Origin: Dermatemys mawii
Taxonomy: Eukaryota; Chordata; Testudines; Dermatemydidae
Reading direction: 5' to 3'
NCBI GenBank assembly: GCA_007922305.1
Contig: ML677373.1
Location: forward strand, 12,140,127 to 12,204,126
DNA: 64,000 bases
Shown: one piece after another, positions 44,401-54,768 of the stretch
How the letters are laid out: every line of letters begins with the position of its first letter
Position numbering within the stretch: position 1 is the stretch's first letter
The notes under the pieces: generated by a model
Told to the model about the DNA's origin: nothing
The model's database searches: none
What the model saw: the letters and a program-made list of their open reading frames with translations, nothing else
Program-made: the position numbers and the translations under genes

Positions 44401-47400
44401 GAGGAATCAATCCAAACTAAGTCAGGCAATTGCTCTCCACCACCCAACACTACTTTCTTACCTGGCATTTGAAGCTCTTCAGATATTCGGCCCCCACCTG
44501 ATCCTCCCGCTCAAACCCTGGTGCCTTCTTGTAGCTGCTCCCTGCTGTTACTGAGTCTGTGGGAAAACCAATGCTCTCCAAACTGTGTTGTTTCCCAATG
44601 GCACCAGGAGGAGACCCACATATATTAGATGGACTTCCGAGGCTGCTGTTCCTACAAAGAATCTAATGAGAGAAGAAAACATAGGGGTCATAAAAAAGGA
44701 GAGTTCAAACAGTCAGCAACACTGAGTCAAATAATTCCTAAGGACACTGATTCTTTTACTTCCTTGTCTGTGAATTAGATTTATTGATGGTGAGCACAAA
44801 GAGACAAATCTAGACAGCCAGTAGGGGGAGCACAAAATACTGTCTGTGTGCAAATCTCACAAATATAGTGGCTTTTTGTTGTAATTTCTCAGCAATGGAG
44901 TGGTGGATTTAGCAGAGTGATTTGTAACCTGAGGCTCCAGAGACACTTCAACCCCCCTGCATCCTCACATGCAGCTCATGAAGTTCACAGACCTGATTAA
45001 AGCTCTTCTCATTTTCCTTAAGCTACAGAGTGATTAGGTTAGGATCCTGTCTGCAGTTTGAGGAAGAACAGTGTTTTAACTCTGCTAGACAGTAGTAAAA
45101 ACACCTGAGCCTGCAGGAACAGTGTATATGCTACAGCATCTACCAGTGGAGCTGCACCCGCTGGTCTGAAAATCCTAGTGTAGACAAGGCCAAAGTACTG
45201 ACAAACTGTGTTAAAACAGGGCTTCCCAATAGGTTCTCTCCTTTGGGCCACAACCATACATCATGAACTTAAACAGGATTATTTTTGCAATTTAGAACTA
45301 TGTTTGCACACGCTTGTTGCTACCAACGTTTGAAATGCTGCACAGAGAGGGCTGGAGATCCAAAGAGGGAGTGCTGGGTGTGTCCTCCAATGTTTTGATT
45401 TTTTTACACAAGCTGTCTGCTCTTTTCCCTCCCCTGCAGTCTCTACTTACTGTGGTGGAGGTGGGGCTAGTTGGCAGAGTTCCTGGTTTATTCCACACCT
45501 ATAGTACAAATACAAAAGAGAACAAGCCATGTGAGGTTGGTTACTTCACTATTTTCCTTTGATTAATTACTCATGTAAAATGATTAACAGCAAAGCTATA
45601 TTTGTTTGCAGACTACATGCAGCTGTCCTGATGACGGAAGAAATGACAAAAAGACATGTGTTTTCTTTTTTGGTATGTGTTCATGGATTAGGAAGGGTTC
45701 AATTTTAAAGACCAAAGAGCTCCAGAAAGAGAACAGATCTCCATGATCATCAGATGGAACAGACATTCAATTTCCCTGTGACTTGCCCAACATTCAGGTG
45801 GCACTTTCACAGAAAATAAAAGAATGTTTGTACTTTATTCCACAGTGTTATTTACTAAGAGAAAATAAATGAGTTCAACTCATCTAAACCGGTTTAGAAT
45901 TTGCAATCATGATTTAAGACCATGCCATTGTAGCTCTTCAAAATCTTCATCAACAGTTTGGGAATGCTGCAAGCTCCAAAGTGGCTTAATGCTAATAGGC
46001 AAAGATAAAAAATGAGGGAAAAAATCAGAAAGAACAGAAGATGCCTTGCACCTCACTCATTTCTGTGTCTGCATGTTGTCTACTTTGATTGTAAGCTTTT
46101 CTTGGATGGAACCTCTTGTCTTGTATGTACAGCTAACGCACTTAGCATACTTTGGGGCACTATATAAACCAGTACATGTAGCAGGGTTTGGCCATCCCTC
46201 AGTAAATCACATATATTCTATCATGTAAGACACATTGTGCATAGGCTAAACCTCTTTGAGATTTCACGCATACTAAGAAAACTAAACTGCAGTTTCGTAC
46301 TCTGGATTATACTGGCTCATAGTTTGTACATGGAAATAGAAGCCCTACATTTACCTCCAATCAGAAAAGAGTTAGGCTGGATGCACTGCTGCAATACATT
46401 CTCCACTTTCCTGAAAAATACCTTAACCCAGAACAAAAAAGGAAACTTTTTAGAGAATGAAAAGGAGAGCAGTGCTACAGGCATGGAGTGGGTTTCTATG
46501 AGTAAGGCGAAAACCTGTGTCCTGCCCATAATAAGCTCTCTGAGACAAGTACTGAGCTGAGAGCCAACAAAATTCAAATCCTCTGGGAAATGTTCCTCCT
46601 TTGAAAGACAGTGGTACAATAGGTCAGGGAAATGCAGGTTCACAGCATGTGGACAAATGCTTCCCAGCAGGGTCACATACATTGCTAAGGTCCGGGGCAT
46701 GTGGACTGGAAGGGCTCACTGGAACAGAATCACCAGCAGCTGATGGCATATACATCACAGGGCCTGTTTGCGTTGGGCTGGATACAGCTGAGGATGCCTG
46801 TAAATCTTCATTGAGTGGAGGCTCTGCGAGAAATAAAAGAGCATGCAACATCACTCAAAGCTACATGAATGGCCAGGGATCACAAAATGCTTGGGAAGAA
46901 CAGCAGCTACCATACATCTCCTGCTGGTAGCTCTCCACAGGGAATGTTTCAGGGATCCTTATTTTTAATCAGTATAGAAGCAACAAGAAATCCTATCAGG
47001 CAAAATGGGCATTTCTCATCTTATATTATTACTCTTTCTCCAGTTCTGCAATGTGCTGGCCTCTAGCTCAGCAATATCTCTTCCTCCAATAGTATTTTTA
47101 TTAAGTGAATTACATGCTACACATTCAGGATATCCTGAACTAACTAGGGATTTTAGCCATGCCATGCACACAGATGATTGATTTGTTACGATTAGCTAGG
47201 GGAGACAGATACATTTCCACACGTCCTCAACACTAATCATTAAAGAAAATGGTAATGTGTGTACAAGGCTATGGAATTGCTCCCTTCCCTTTAAACATCA
47301 TGAATACCCAGGAAAACAGTGCAGGCTTTCACAGCACTGATTTAAAACATACAGCCTTCAGCAACAAATAGAGATCACTCGTGAAATGTATCAGGATGAT

Positions 47401-50400
47401 TTCCAAGAGATTTAGACATTCTTGGATATGATCTTATTTTCCTTTTTATAGGGACTTCCACCTGTGGATCTCAAAGCACTTCACAGATAGTAATGAATTA
47501 AGCCTCATTACACTTCTGTCAAGACAGAAATTATTGTTTTCAATTTTTAGATGGGCAAATCAGGGCACAAAGAGATTTGCTCACGGTCATGCAGTGAATC
47601 AGTCTCAGAGCAAGGATTAGAGCCCAATTCTACCGGATCACAACCACTCTGCTCCGACTACAGAAAATTCAGCATTACAACTTGAGTGCAGAATACAATA
47701 GGAACAATGGGATGTGAAAGAGCTGGTCCTCATTTATAAATGCAAGTATCAACAGTAATAACCAAATTTATCAACCAGAATTATGGCAAAGAAACTGAAA
47801 GGGAATGGAATTAAAGTTTTCTATCTGTTATGCATGAAAGTGCCTTCCCCTATGGAAGTCCCAAATTCAAACAGATATTTGTAACTAGCAATTCTAGTCA
47901 TTTGGCTCTACTCTATTACATCCAGAGACATATGGTGAACAAGCCAACAACAGACTCTCTGCTCTCTTTTAAAGGATATTGTCAGGAACTATAGAGGTTT
48001 TCTAGAAAACAGTTTGCAAAATTTTCTACTGCAGTTTTGAAAAAATATTAATAAAAACAGCTCTTATCTAGATTTAAACTCTCTTGTGCAGTATTTGGGA
48101 CTCAAATGTTGGAGCATCATTTAATACTGTATAAGAGAATTAGCAAAAGAACCTGCCTAATAATATTCCTTAGTATTTATATAGAACTTTTCATCTTCAG
48201 AGCATATTACCAACCATTAATTAATCCACACAGTAAAATACTATCATTACTTTGTACATGGAGAAACATGCACAGAAAGTTGAAGTGTGCAAATCACTTT
48301 AGATAATCATGATGGTCCCTCTTGGCTTTAAAGTCTATGAGTCGTCAAAAACTGCAGAGGGAGTCAGTGCTGGAATTGGGATTAGAACTCAGATGATCCT
48401 GGCTGCCAATTATAAGAGGCAAAACTAGCCTAGAAAGAAATCGATTTTTGTTGTCTAATCTCAGTTAAGATACAAGATGTAAATTAAAAACACAAAAATG
48501 GTAAAAAATAAAATTGATTTTTAAATGTTAATAATCTCATGTTAGAAATTACATTCTAAGATTTTTAAGAACATATATGCTTTGAACTTGACTGTGTCTC
48601 AGTTTAAACATATGAAGAAGAAAGACAGTGCTCTCTCTATAGTATAGTCCTTATAATTCCAAGGATACGGAGAGCCGAGCTAGTGAGATATGAGAGAGGG
48701 AAAGATGCTTCAAAAGTGAAAGCAATGAGTAACCATGGCTGTATCCCTACAAAATACCTATTGCCTTCAGCTGCGCTCATACCTCCTATTGGCATCATGA
48801 CTTTAAATGAGCTACCAAAGAAAACTCTCCCCTTTGTGGTCCTATCTACTCTGACCTGGAGCACCGAACTAAAGACATCTGTGGCTAAAGCATCACTGAA
48901 CGATGAGAGGAGAAGCCAACGTACGTTCTACGTGTGCAAAGGCACAGAAGGGTCCCCGAGGACAGCTGCCAGACTGCTGCATGTCATTGCACTTGGTGGA
49001 TTTGTAGATCTGAGAAGAAAAAAATGAAACGAAACACATGGAGACGTAGTAAGAAAAGACTGAGCGTAGTGACTCAGGCACAGAAATGCCTAAAATAGAT
49101 TCAACAGTGAGACAAAAACACAGACTAGAGTCACAGACACAAAGATCTCAAGAGTATCCACTTAAATGCTTTGCTTTAAAGAAAGAAAAGTCACTGGAGT
49201 TCTGGTAATGTCAACCATTGTCCCTTCACAGCTAAGGTCACCTAAGGGTTAGCATTTGCCATCAGTCCCCAATGACTTCAGTTGGAGCTCTAGATGTGGA
49301 ACAATAGTAAATTATAGTGTTAGGGGAATAACCGATAAATGAAGCTAGAAAACTGATCCTCTGTTTACTAAGAAAATGATCAATAACTGACAGTCATTGT
49401 CAGAGATGGGTCCTTCCTTCCTCTGATGGGCAAAATTACATTGCTAGTGCAGGCCAGACAAAACCACTTTCAACACTATAATGTGAAGTGTGACTGCAAA
49501 TGCTTTCTGTAATTCTTCTGGAAAAGCTTTGGGCCAGTGTGCACTAACAGTTAAGCCATTTTCAGAACTGGTTCATGGGGACCTGTGATTGTCAACAACT
49601 ACAACAACTGTCAATTACAAATCACTTTCATAGTAGATAAACAAATTAGTTCACTTGTGAACCCATTCAACACATCTACAATACACACATACACACTATA
49701 CGCTTACCCTCTCTTTCTCCTGTTAGGTTCACTCTCTCTGGGGCACCTGGCATTGGCCACTCTCGGTAGACCGGATACTGGGCTGGATGGGCCTTTGGTC
49801 TGACCCAGTATGGCCATTCTTATTTTCTCCCTCACACACACACTTTCCCCCTCCTTTACCTTCCCCACAAACTGTCTTTTTTTCTGACTAAAAGGGACCC
49901 TTGTCAAGTAGCTGTGGTCCAAGCTCATCTCAAATGTGCTGCTTCCTCTCCCAAGGACCATGTTGCAAGCAGCTCCTCATTCCTTGTCTGTTTGCTGAGC
50001 CCTTGCTGCCTATCAACACCCATAACCCTGGAATTCTCCCTCTCAAACAGCAAGATGTCAAATGGGAAGGTCAGGTTACCATACCTCTGGGTGAAACTGC
50101 TGCTCTGTGCGAGTGTGGCAGTACTGGCATGTGTCCCCATTCTCACATTTACTGGGGTCTCCCCATTCATCTCCATGTTTCACACTGGGGCATGGTGAAG
50201 ATCTGTATAAAGAAGGGGTAGTGGAATGCATCATACACAAACATGTATTGGCCACTCTCAGCCCTACCTCCTGGCACCCCAACATCCCAAATTGGGAGCC
50301 AGGCTCTACTGCTCCCCTTCACTGTACACACTCTGCTCTCCCAGCTTCTTCTCCTGCACTCACTTCTTGGTGCCCATGTAGCTACCTCTGCAGCTTCTAT

Positions 50401-53400
50401 GGCTTGTAAAAACTGTCCAGTTAAAGACTTTTTTTTTTCGCCATCTGAGATTAAATGCTGACCTGAACTAAAATAATTTAACTGTATTATAGGAGATATG
50501 ATAGTGTCAAACATGCTGGGTCTGTTTTCTGTTTCAGAACTGGGTCTTCATATAATGTTGATAAGTTAATTGGCTAATCCCAAAAGATGTAGTACTGTAG
50601 GCTAGTCAGTTTCCAGGGTTACCTTCTGGCCCTGTAAGACTGGCTGTGTGGGGTCACCAGCGAAAAGGTAGGCCCGTTCCCTTTCTCTCTGCTGGGAACC
50701 TTTTCTGTTTCCCCGGTCTGCACTCTTGATGTGCCCCATTCCCCCTGTTCTATATGGTCTTGCCCATTCCCTCAATAAACTGTAGGTGAGATACATAGCA
50801 GCGGCAGCAGCGGCAGCAGGGACTGAGCAGACAGCCACATCAGTTGTTAGGGGAGGATGGCTGGCAGCACAGAAGTGGGAGGGATACTGATGCTCTTCAT
50901 GCACTGGTAGGGGGCCTTCAACTTTTCCAGTATTTCTTAATAAGGCAAAAGATGGGACAGAAAGATGGGAGAGGCCTCCTGTTGGAGACAGAGGGAAGAG
51001 TCCCTGGCTGTCATCAGAGGACTCCCTCATGGTGTGTATGCTTGTACTGGAGGTGATGGGTTAATGATCCTTTGATTTTACGGGGTTTTATAATTGATTG
51101 GAAAAATTTGTGACAAAAATGTGGGGAGGAAAATGAGACTGTTCATGATTTGCCCGCCATGTTTTTCAGTCAGTTTTGATGTTTTTTAGAGGGACTGAAG
51201 AAAAGCCCCCCTGAGGCCATAATAAAAGTTCTTTGTGCTCTTGGAAATCAGAGCCACTGAGCTGGACAAACTGTGTTCACAAAGACATATTAATGGTGAC
51301 GAGTCAGGAGACAGGAAAATGACATGAACAGCTGTAACCTAAATTGCAGGACTTCAAGAGTCAAATGAGGAGTGCAAAGCAGGCAGCACTAATGATCTCC
51401 CCAAACAACTTTCAATCTCAATCAGACACATGAGATGGCCTGATAATTCTCAAATGTTTATCTGCTCTCAGTTAAGCCCATAAAAACATGACTTACACGC
51501 AGTGTGTGGTTTTGTTTACATATGGGACTAAATTCCTCTTTTAGGTTTTTTTCACCTACATCACTTTTTGAAATGAGTTTTTTGTTTCATTCCCTATGGT
51601 TATTATGGAGAAGCCACATACAGGTTCTGTCCACTGTGAGTAGACCAGAGCCATAACATGATTTGGTAACAAAGTTATTTGTTTATTACAGGCATTCATT
51701 ATTGACCCTTGTTATATAGCAAATCCCCAGGCCTGGGGACTAGCATGTTAACCCAACCCTTCAGCACAGCAGAACTGTCAGAACAGGCCTTAAGGAAGGG
51801 CTATGAGTATTAAATGAAGCAAATCCAAGGTTCTTGGTCTGGGACCTTCACCAACCCTGATCTCCTAAACTGGAAAACGAAAGGCCCAGGATGACGGTAC
51901 CTGTATTTGTGTTTTCTTGGGCTCCTTCTTCTATCTTTGCTGTTGTGGTAGTAGGGACAGGCGTAACCCTGGCGACAGAGACGAGGGGGTTTCTTGCATT
52001 GCTCTGTCTTGTAGTTTCCCAACACGTACGTTGTGTCTGTGAAGGAAGGTCCCACTGGTTAGTTGGAGATGAGAGGTGCTTTGCTTACTGTGCAAAAGCC
52101 CTTGATGGGAGTGGGCACTCCAAGCACACTGGATTGCCCCCCATGCAAGACCCTAAGGGACTCACCTTGCCACCTTGGCTCCTCACTGAGTATTTTCTCT
52201 ATCATAGCATGGCTAGCAGCGACTGCAGATTGACCCTCTATGCCACCCTCTGATGTTGTCTGACCATTCTGCAAAGCCTCCATAGCCTGAAGCTCCCTTC
52301 GGGAATAGAGTTAAATGAACAATAGGCAGACAGAGCAGATGAAGAGACAGATACGTGTGTCTAACAATTCTGTCAGACAGCAATTGCTACAGCACTTCGA
52401 AGTAGCTGTATGTTCATGACATCCACTGGCTTTTGCCATAACATACATAGAAACAAGTGATCAAACACCAGCAGTTCATTCCCTGGGAATTTCAGCCTCA
52501 GAAGTTTGAATCCCTGCAGGGTTTTCAGGCAGGGTGCCAATAACCTCATGCTTCCCTCTTTTGGGGGAACCCCTTTGAAGAGGTTTTTGTGTTTCGACTT
52601 GCTAGGGAGGGAAATATTGCCATCACTCTGACACTTAGCAGTATTTTGTTACATTTGTGTATATTCTTTGATCAGCTGACCTTCTATTCAGGTCCAGTGA
52701 TCACCCCTCCATGCACAGCCCCAATGTGAAACTCCATCCTCTGCTACCTGATGTCGTAAACAGGAGAGCGTAGGTCATGAGGCCCATGAGCAAAGGCGCA
52801 GTGGAGGCCGTTCTTTGTGCAATTTCCTTTGGAGTCAGTCTCATGGATGCAGATTCCAGTTTTGTAGTAGCGCAGATGATATCTCCTCTCTGTGTCACCA
52901 GTAGTTCTATGCAAGAATGGACACCTGAGGCATAGGGGAAGAGAGACAAATTCTGGTCATGTTCTTGTTGCCAGGGTAGACTCACCGGTACAAAAGGACA
53001 TGCTGATGACAAAGATTGCTGTTGTGGTCAATGTTACTAATCCTGCCCCTCTCTTTTATCATGCCTTACAGCATTCTTTAAATCCTAAATTTGCCACCAC
53101 ATATTAGATAACAGCTTCTCTCACAGACAAACAACTGGATCCTTAAGCCTTCAGAGGCTCATTATTCTATATACGAATGAGTGTCAGGGATCCAGAAAAG
53201 AGAAAGAACACTCTCAAGGTTTTACTGGTGTATTAGCGATGAATGAGGGACATCACATGGTGCACACATCTGGAGCTCTTCTTTAATTTAGGCTCCTAAC
53301 TGTTACTGTTTCCTGCCAATCTATTGCTACAGGGCCCATTGGCTGTGCCAGTCCATCTATATCTAGACACACACCTCACAGGAGAGCATGGGGTAAGGGA

Positions 53401-54768
53401 GGAAATACAGAACACTATCATTTTAGCTGACACTTCATTTTTTTCTTCCTACTGCATCATAGTCATACCGTAAATGGGGAAAAAAATCCACAAATCTTTC
53501 ACTAAGAAATGTAAAAGAACCAGAAAAATAAGTGAAGCTGATGTACTTGTGGGACTTATCCAAAGATACAGACCATACAACAGCAGTAAGATGGTTTCAT
53601 TCACTTCAAACCTAGGCCAAATATAAAACCAGTGATCTGAAGGTCAAAGGCTCCATATCCTATTACCTGCCCATCCAGCACCCCACTAATGAGAGAGAAT
53701 CTGAATAGAAACTGACTCCACAGGTCTGGTGGATTGTTTCACTCTCTTCCACCTACCTTATTCTTTATTCAGTTAGCAGAATTTGCCACTTTCCAGATAT
53801 GTATAACCTTTTTTGTTTATATTGGCACCATGAAACGTAACTGAAATTGCATCAGTCTATATTTTGACCCCAGTCAAGATACTCTATTATTCCTCTACAA
53901 ATTATCTTGTCTCTGATTCTCTATTCTCCATGTTCACTCCTGCATGGCTGATGCCTGCCATAGCACACTGCAACAATAATCTTCTAAAGTATTTCTCTAT
54001 TCCAATACAATCTGCCAAACAATGGATGAGGAAAAACATGGCATTCTACAGTGCTTCTCCAACTTGTGTACCTCTCATGGCTCTACTGATGTATTAATGG
54101 TCACTAGGCATCAGTAAAGGGTAATTAAATTATATCGTTTTAAAAGTTGAGGATGGATGGTTCAGGGCACAGGTAAGAGGACACAGAGCTTTTCACTAGT
54201 CAGCAATCAGTTCAACTCCAGCTCAAGCTGACAGTGATGTGAGCAAATCTGATGTTTGCATGGCGGCCATTCTCAGTCCAGTTCTCCTCAAAACTCTGCT
54301 GAAGAGGCAAGGATTGAACAGGTAATGGAGACTGAACTTCTCTCTCAATCCTAGAATTAGTACCTGTGCTTTAGGCTTGAAATACAGAGGTTGCTACTGT
54401 AGCTTTTACGTCTGTTCTTATGTTACTCTGCATGATCTTAAGTTTAAAAAGCTGCTTTGCTGAAGTGTCTTGTCTCTATAAACACTGGTTGGAACCAACA
54501 CCTGGACTGATCCCAAGAGCTGACTGTCACAAAGCAGGAATGAGCAGACTTCACTTACTCATCTCCTTCTGGGCAGATTCCTGTGGTCTCATCATATTTG
54601 GTACAGTAAATATCAGGGCTGTAGTTAAAGGTGCCATCCCGACGGCGGATAGATCTGCGACGACGCTGGTTGACAAAGTGCCAGTGGAAGCAAGTATAGG
54701 GCCGGTGCTGAGTGCATTTGTGCTGCACGAAAAGAGGGCACTGCTCAGTGCGGAATTCCTTCAGGTAA
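32341..54768 (-). CDS. UNK: UNK (Unkempt), residues 36-810 in 15 exons; first coding exon missing
   Basis: Unkempt is a cytoplasmic RNA-binding protein that binds UAG-containing mRNAs, represses their translation and supports early neuronal morphology. Fifteen exons on the minus strand join at GT-AG introns into 775 codons plus a split first codon, ending TGA at 32343-32341. This equals residues 36-810 of the 810-residue vertebrate protein. Visible domains are six CCCH zinc fingers (about 45-320), a Ser/Pro/Gly-rich linker (about 322-640), a Glu/Lys-rich coiled coil (about 643-722) and a C-terminal C3HC4-type RING-like domain (about 769-800). All Cys and His zinc ligands are present. The opening exon (about 35 residues) should lie beyond 54768 but I see no candidate, so intron 1 exceeds 9 kb or the exon is outside the window. 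Every splice phase is consistent. Identification comes from remembered family sequence. Confidence 0.97.
32915..33172 (-). CDS. UNK: UNK exon 15 (674-759), coiled coil
   Basis: The acceptor is cttgcag and the donor gtgagc. Its 86 codons, phase 0 at both ends, continue the coiled coil (CELAREQREALELQVKKLQE) and then give SFSDLESLSLSTLYTLQKQL, leading to the RING-like exon. Confidence 0.96.
33452..34030. mobile_element. Palindromic MITE interrupted by a younger MITE
   Basis: The left end aaggccttagctacatggg and the right end (reverse complement gaggccttgtctacacact) are terminal inverted repeats, and both arms continue into related sequence (cactggtttaac / gccagtttaac). A second element sits inside at 33601-33885. 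Without it the outer element is about 290 bases. It lies in the UNK intron between exons 14 and 15. Confidence 0.82.
33601..33885. mobile_element. PIF/Harbinger-like MITE with TAA target duplication
   Basis: A 285-base element with ends gggcttgtcttcactag and ctagtgaagaccagccc, flanked on both sides by TAA (33598-33600 and 33886-33888), the 3-bp duplication typical of PIF/Harbinger. Two internal hairpins stand out: one at about 33640-33686 (stem about 21 bp) and one at 33712-33741. No coding capacity. Confidence 0.85.
34217..34398 (-). CDS. UNK: UNK exon 14 (613-673), coiled coil begins
   Basis: The acceptor is gaaacag and the donor gtacag. It encodes LNGMNSSIWEHFASGSFSPS, then the coiled-coil start AAELTRLRQELDEANSTIKQ and WEESWKQAKQ. 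Confidence 0.96.
34808..35307. mobile_element. hAT-like non-autonomous element, internally interrupted
   Basis: It starts cagaggttctcaaac and ends gattgagaaccactg, classic hAT terminal inverted repeats. The flanks tgctagct and tgccacct agree at 6 of 8 positions. The interior is G/C-rich with repeated 'gaagcctgagc' units. The element at 35141-35257 is inserted near its right end. Confidence 0.78.
35141..35257 (+). mobile_element. Short TIR element nested in hAT element
   Basis: Ends ggtgaccaga and tctggttacc are inverted repeats. The interior carries tagggacagtcctgattttt, gggtctttttcttatgtagg and ctcctattacc. Catgac occurs just outside both ends. An inverted, shorter copy lies at 6281-6380. 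Confidence 0.8.
35697..35981. mobile_element. Palindromic MITE
   Basis: The left end aggccttgtctgctcacc and the right end cagaccagccccta are related inverted ends. The interior is near-palindromic around gcattaagcagaattgat, with arms rich in 'aatcaatttaaacc'. Same class as the outer element at 33452-34030. Confidence 0.7.
36111..36370. mobile_element. Palindromic MITE, degraded right end
   Basis: Begins agggcttgtctacatagaat and has palindromic interior pieces (actggtataattattttgg ... catagttatgtcggttc). The right terminal repeat is not clear. Confidence 0.55.
36640..36785 (+). repeat. Ancient LINE-like 3' tail repeat
   Basis: Contains gactgtaagctccctggggc, tctgtgtttgtacagcagct and a tail taatacaaataataaa. 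Related shorter copies occur near 26.22, 46.08 and 59.48 kb. Probably an old CR1/L3-like 3' end. Confidence 0.5.
37905..38060 (+). repeat. MIR-like SINE 3' half
   Basis: Reads gaacttgggcaagtcactta then acctttcttcttcaatttc and tatctgtaaaatggggatat, the conserved MIR core, followed by 'gtactatgaagattaattaa'. Confidence 0.8.
38169..38357 (-). CDS. UNK: UNK exon 13 (550-613)
   Basis: The acceptor is ttgtccag and the donor gtaaat. It encodes GSLLQSSAPVNIPGSLGSSA and QPQGHLSQSENTFLGTSASH, a Ser/Gly-rich disordered segment. A 167-codon frame on the opposite strand here is an antisense shadow. Confidence 0.95.
38358..41070 (-). other. UNK introns flanking exon 12
   Basis: The stretches 38358-39817 and 39920-41070 contain no exon and no clearly identifiable mobile element. 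A TA/CA-rich low-complexity tract lies at about 40.44-40.53 kb. Confidence 0.6.
39818..39919 (-). CDS. UNK: UNK exon 12 (516-550)
   Basis: The acceptor is ccggcag and the donor gtacat. It encodes SALDDLDLNEFGVAALEKTF, a conserved acidic helix-like motif in the linker. It ends with one base of Gly. Confidence 0.95.
41071..41245 (-). CDS. UNK: UNK exon 11 (458-516)
   Basis: The acceptor is tttttcag and the donor gtaaca. It encodes DILGILPVGSPLTSSISSSI and NANALPFYPTSDTVESVI, a Ser/Thr-rich linker with a conserved hydrophobic end. Confidence 0.95.
41850..41915 (-). CDS. UNK: UNK exon 10 (436-457)
   Basis: A 66-base, phase-0 exon encoding AKIKSHSLEYRSQEQPLLQP then KQ. The donor is gtaggg. The acceptor is a tandem gcagcag; use of the upstream AG would add one in-frame Gln. 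Confidence 0.93.
42840..42862. repeat. (CA)n microsatellite
   Basis: About 23 bases of CA with one interruption, in an UNK intron. Confidence 0.9.
43260..43480 (-). repeat. MIR-like SINE, minus orientation
   Basis: On the + strand the reverse complement of MIR is recognisable: cctttacaaacaccaataaa, tattatcatgcccatcttac, gtaaagcaacttgccaaaag and a tRNA-like end 'gtgactccaagaccgtgcta'. Confidence 0.75.
44085..44345. repeat. TIR-type turtle repeat
   Basis: Begins aggcctggtctacattacg and contains aaagttgattttatccacat, gtcgacctaaaagggtcttt and gagttatcccagagtgctcc. A related block (cagctatcccagcgtt) occurs in the repeat at 63.33-63.73 kb. It lies about 120 bases from the exon 9 donor. Confidence 0.55.
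44462..44662 (-). CDS. UNK: UNK exon 9 (369-435)
   Basis: The acceptor is tcattag and the donor gtaaga. It opens ILCRNSSLGSPSNICGSPPG and closes KAPGFEREDQVGAEYLKSFK. The middle (GKQHSLESIGFPTDSV) looks the least conserved part against the human protein. Confidence 0.94.
44663..46680 (-). other. UNK intron between exons 8 and 9
   Basis: A 2-kb intron with the MITE fragment above and an old LINE-like tail near 46.03-46.16 kb (gattgtaagcttttcttgg). Nothing else identified. Confidence 0.6.
45030..45190. repeat. MITE fragment ending in tgtagacaaggcc
   Basis: The right end cctagtgtagacaaggcc is the terminal repeat seen in other MITEs here. The left end is only weakly related (ttaggatcctgtctgcag). 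In the UNK intron between exons 8 and 9. Confidence 0.5.
46681..46823 (-). CDS. UNK: UNK exon 8 (321-368), start of disordered linker
   Basis: The acceptor is ctcgcag and the donor gtatgt. It encodes PPLNEDLQASSAVSSPTQTG and DSVPVSPSSPHAPDLSN, Ser/Pro-rich and probably unstructured. Confidence 0.94.
47445..47650 (-). repeat. MIR-like SINE, minus orientation
   Basis: Reverse-complement MIR features: ctcaaagcacttcacagata, aagcctcattacacttctgt, cacaaagagatttgctcacg and tcagagcaaggattagagcc. Confidence 0.7.
48150..48300 (-). repeat. MIR-like SINE fragment, minus orientation
   Basis: Contains tagtatttatatagaacttt, cagagcatattaccaaccat and gtacatggagaaacatgcac in the order of reverse-complement MIR. 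Confidence 0.55.
48300..48345 (+). repeat. CR1 LINE 3' tail fragment
   Basis: Reads agataatcatgatggtccct then ttaaagtctatgagtc, matching the CR1 tail subfamily also seen at 12690-12770. Confidence 0.65.
48925..49009 (-). CDS. UNK: UNK exon 7 (293-321), CCCH finger 6
   Basis: The acceptor is cttctcag and the donor gtacgt. Finger 6 is KCNDMQQSGSCPRGPFC then AFAH (C-x8-C-x5-C-x3-H). It ends with c of a Gln codon completed by the next exon. Confidence 0.95.
49726..49826 (+). repeat. CR1 LINE 3' tail
   Basis: Reads ctggggcacctggcattggc, ggatactgggctggatgggc and tctgacccagtatggccatt, near-consensus CR1 3' end. In the UNK intron between exons 6 and 7. Confidence 0.88.
50085..50202 (-). CDS. UNK: UNK exon 6 (253-292), CCCH finger 5
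   Basis: The acceptor is tatacag and the donor gtatgg. Finger 5 spans SPCPSVKHGDEWGD and KCENGDTCQYCH, with wide C-x14-C-x5-C-x3-H spacing as in the family. Confidence 0.96.
50203..51900 (-). other. UNK intron between exons 5 and 6
   Basis: A 1.7-kb intron with a short CAG/CGG trinucleotide tract at 50797-50821. No mobile element identified. Confidence 0.6.
50797..50821. repeat. Short (CAGCGG)-type trinucleotide tract
   Basis: About 25 bases alternating cag and cgg triplets. Intronic, so not a coding tract. Confidence 0.85.
51901..52036 (-). CDS. UNK: UNK exon 5 (208-253), CCCH finger 4
   Basis: The acceptor is ttcacag and the donor gtaccg. It encodes TTYVLGNYKTEQ, then finger 4 (C-x6-C-x5-C-x3-H, ending CPYYH) and the basic tail DRRRSPRKHKY. 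It ends ag of a split Arg. Confidence 0.96.
52166..52296 (-). CDS. UNK: UNK exon 4 (164-208), inter-finger linker
   Basis: It encodes ELQAMEALQNGQTTSEGGIE and AASHAMIEKILSEEPRWQ between the two finger triplets. The donor is gtgagt. The acceptor that keeps frame and the conserved RELQAMEA is the weak cgaag|g. A better-looking ttcag lies 10 bases downstream but would shift the frame. Confidence 0.93.
52748..52924 (-). CDS. UNK: UNK exon 3 (105-164), CCCH fingers 2-3
   Basis: The acceptor is cctcag and the donor gtagca. It completes finger 2 (C-x9-C-x5-C-x3-H, ending CPFLH) and contains finger 3 (ICIHETDSKGNCTKNGLHC then AFAH; C-x9-C-x6-C-x3-H). It ends ag of a split Arg. Confidence 0.96.
52925..54558 (-). 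other. UNK intron between exons 2 and 3
   Basis: A 1.6-kb AT-rich intron. I see no exon, RNA gene or clear mobile element in it. Confidence 0.6.
54559..54768 (-). CDS. UNK: UNK exon 2 (36-105), CCCH fingers 1 and start of 2
   Basis: The acceptor is cctgcag and the donor gtaagt. It begins with one base of Thr, then YLKEFRTEQCPLF. Finger 1 is C-x7-C-x7-C-x3-H, followed by an Arg-rich segment (NQRRRRSIRRRDGTF). Finger 2 (YCTKYDE onward) continues into the next exon. The in-frame ATG upstream at 54830 is intronic. Confidence 0.96.

Larger units (their letters stand above)
41916..44461 (-). other. UNK intron between exons 9 and 10
   Basis: A 2.5-kb intron with a CA microsatellite (42840-42862), a minus-oriented MIR-like SINE and a TIR-type repeat close to exon 9. 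The rest is unremarkable AT-rich DNA. Confidence 0.65.
46824..48924 (-). other. UNK intron between exons 7 and 8
   Basis: A 2.1-kb intron containing two minus-oriented MIR-like SINEs and a CR1 tail (listed separately). Remainder unidentified. Confidence 0.6.
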
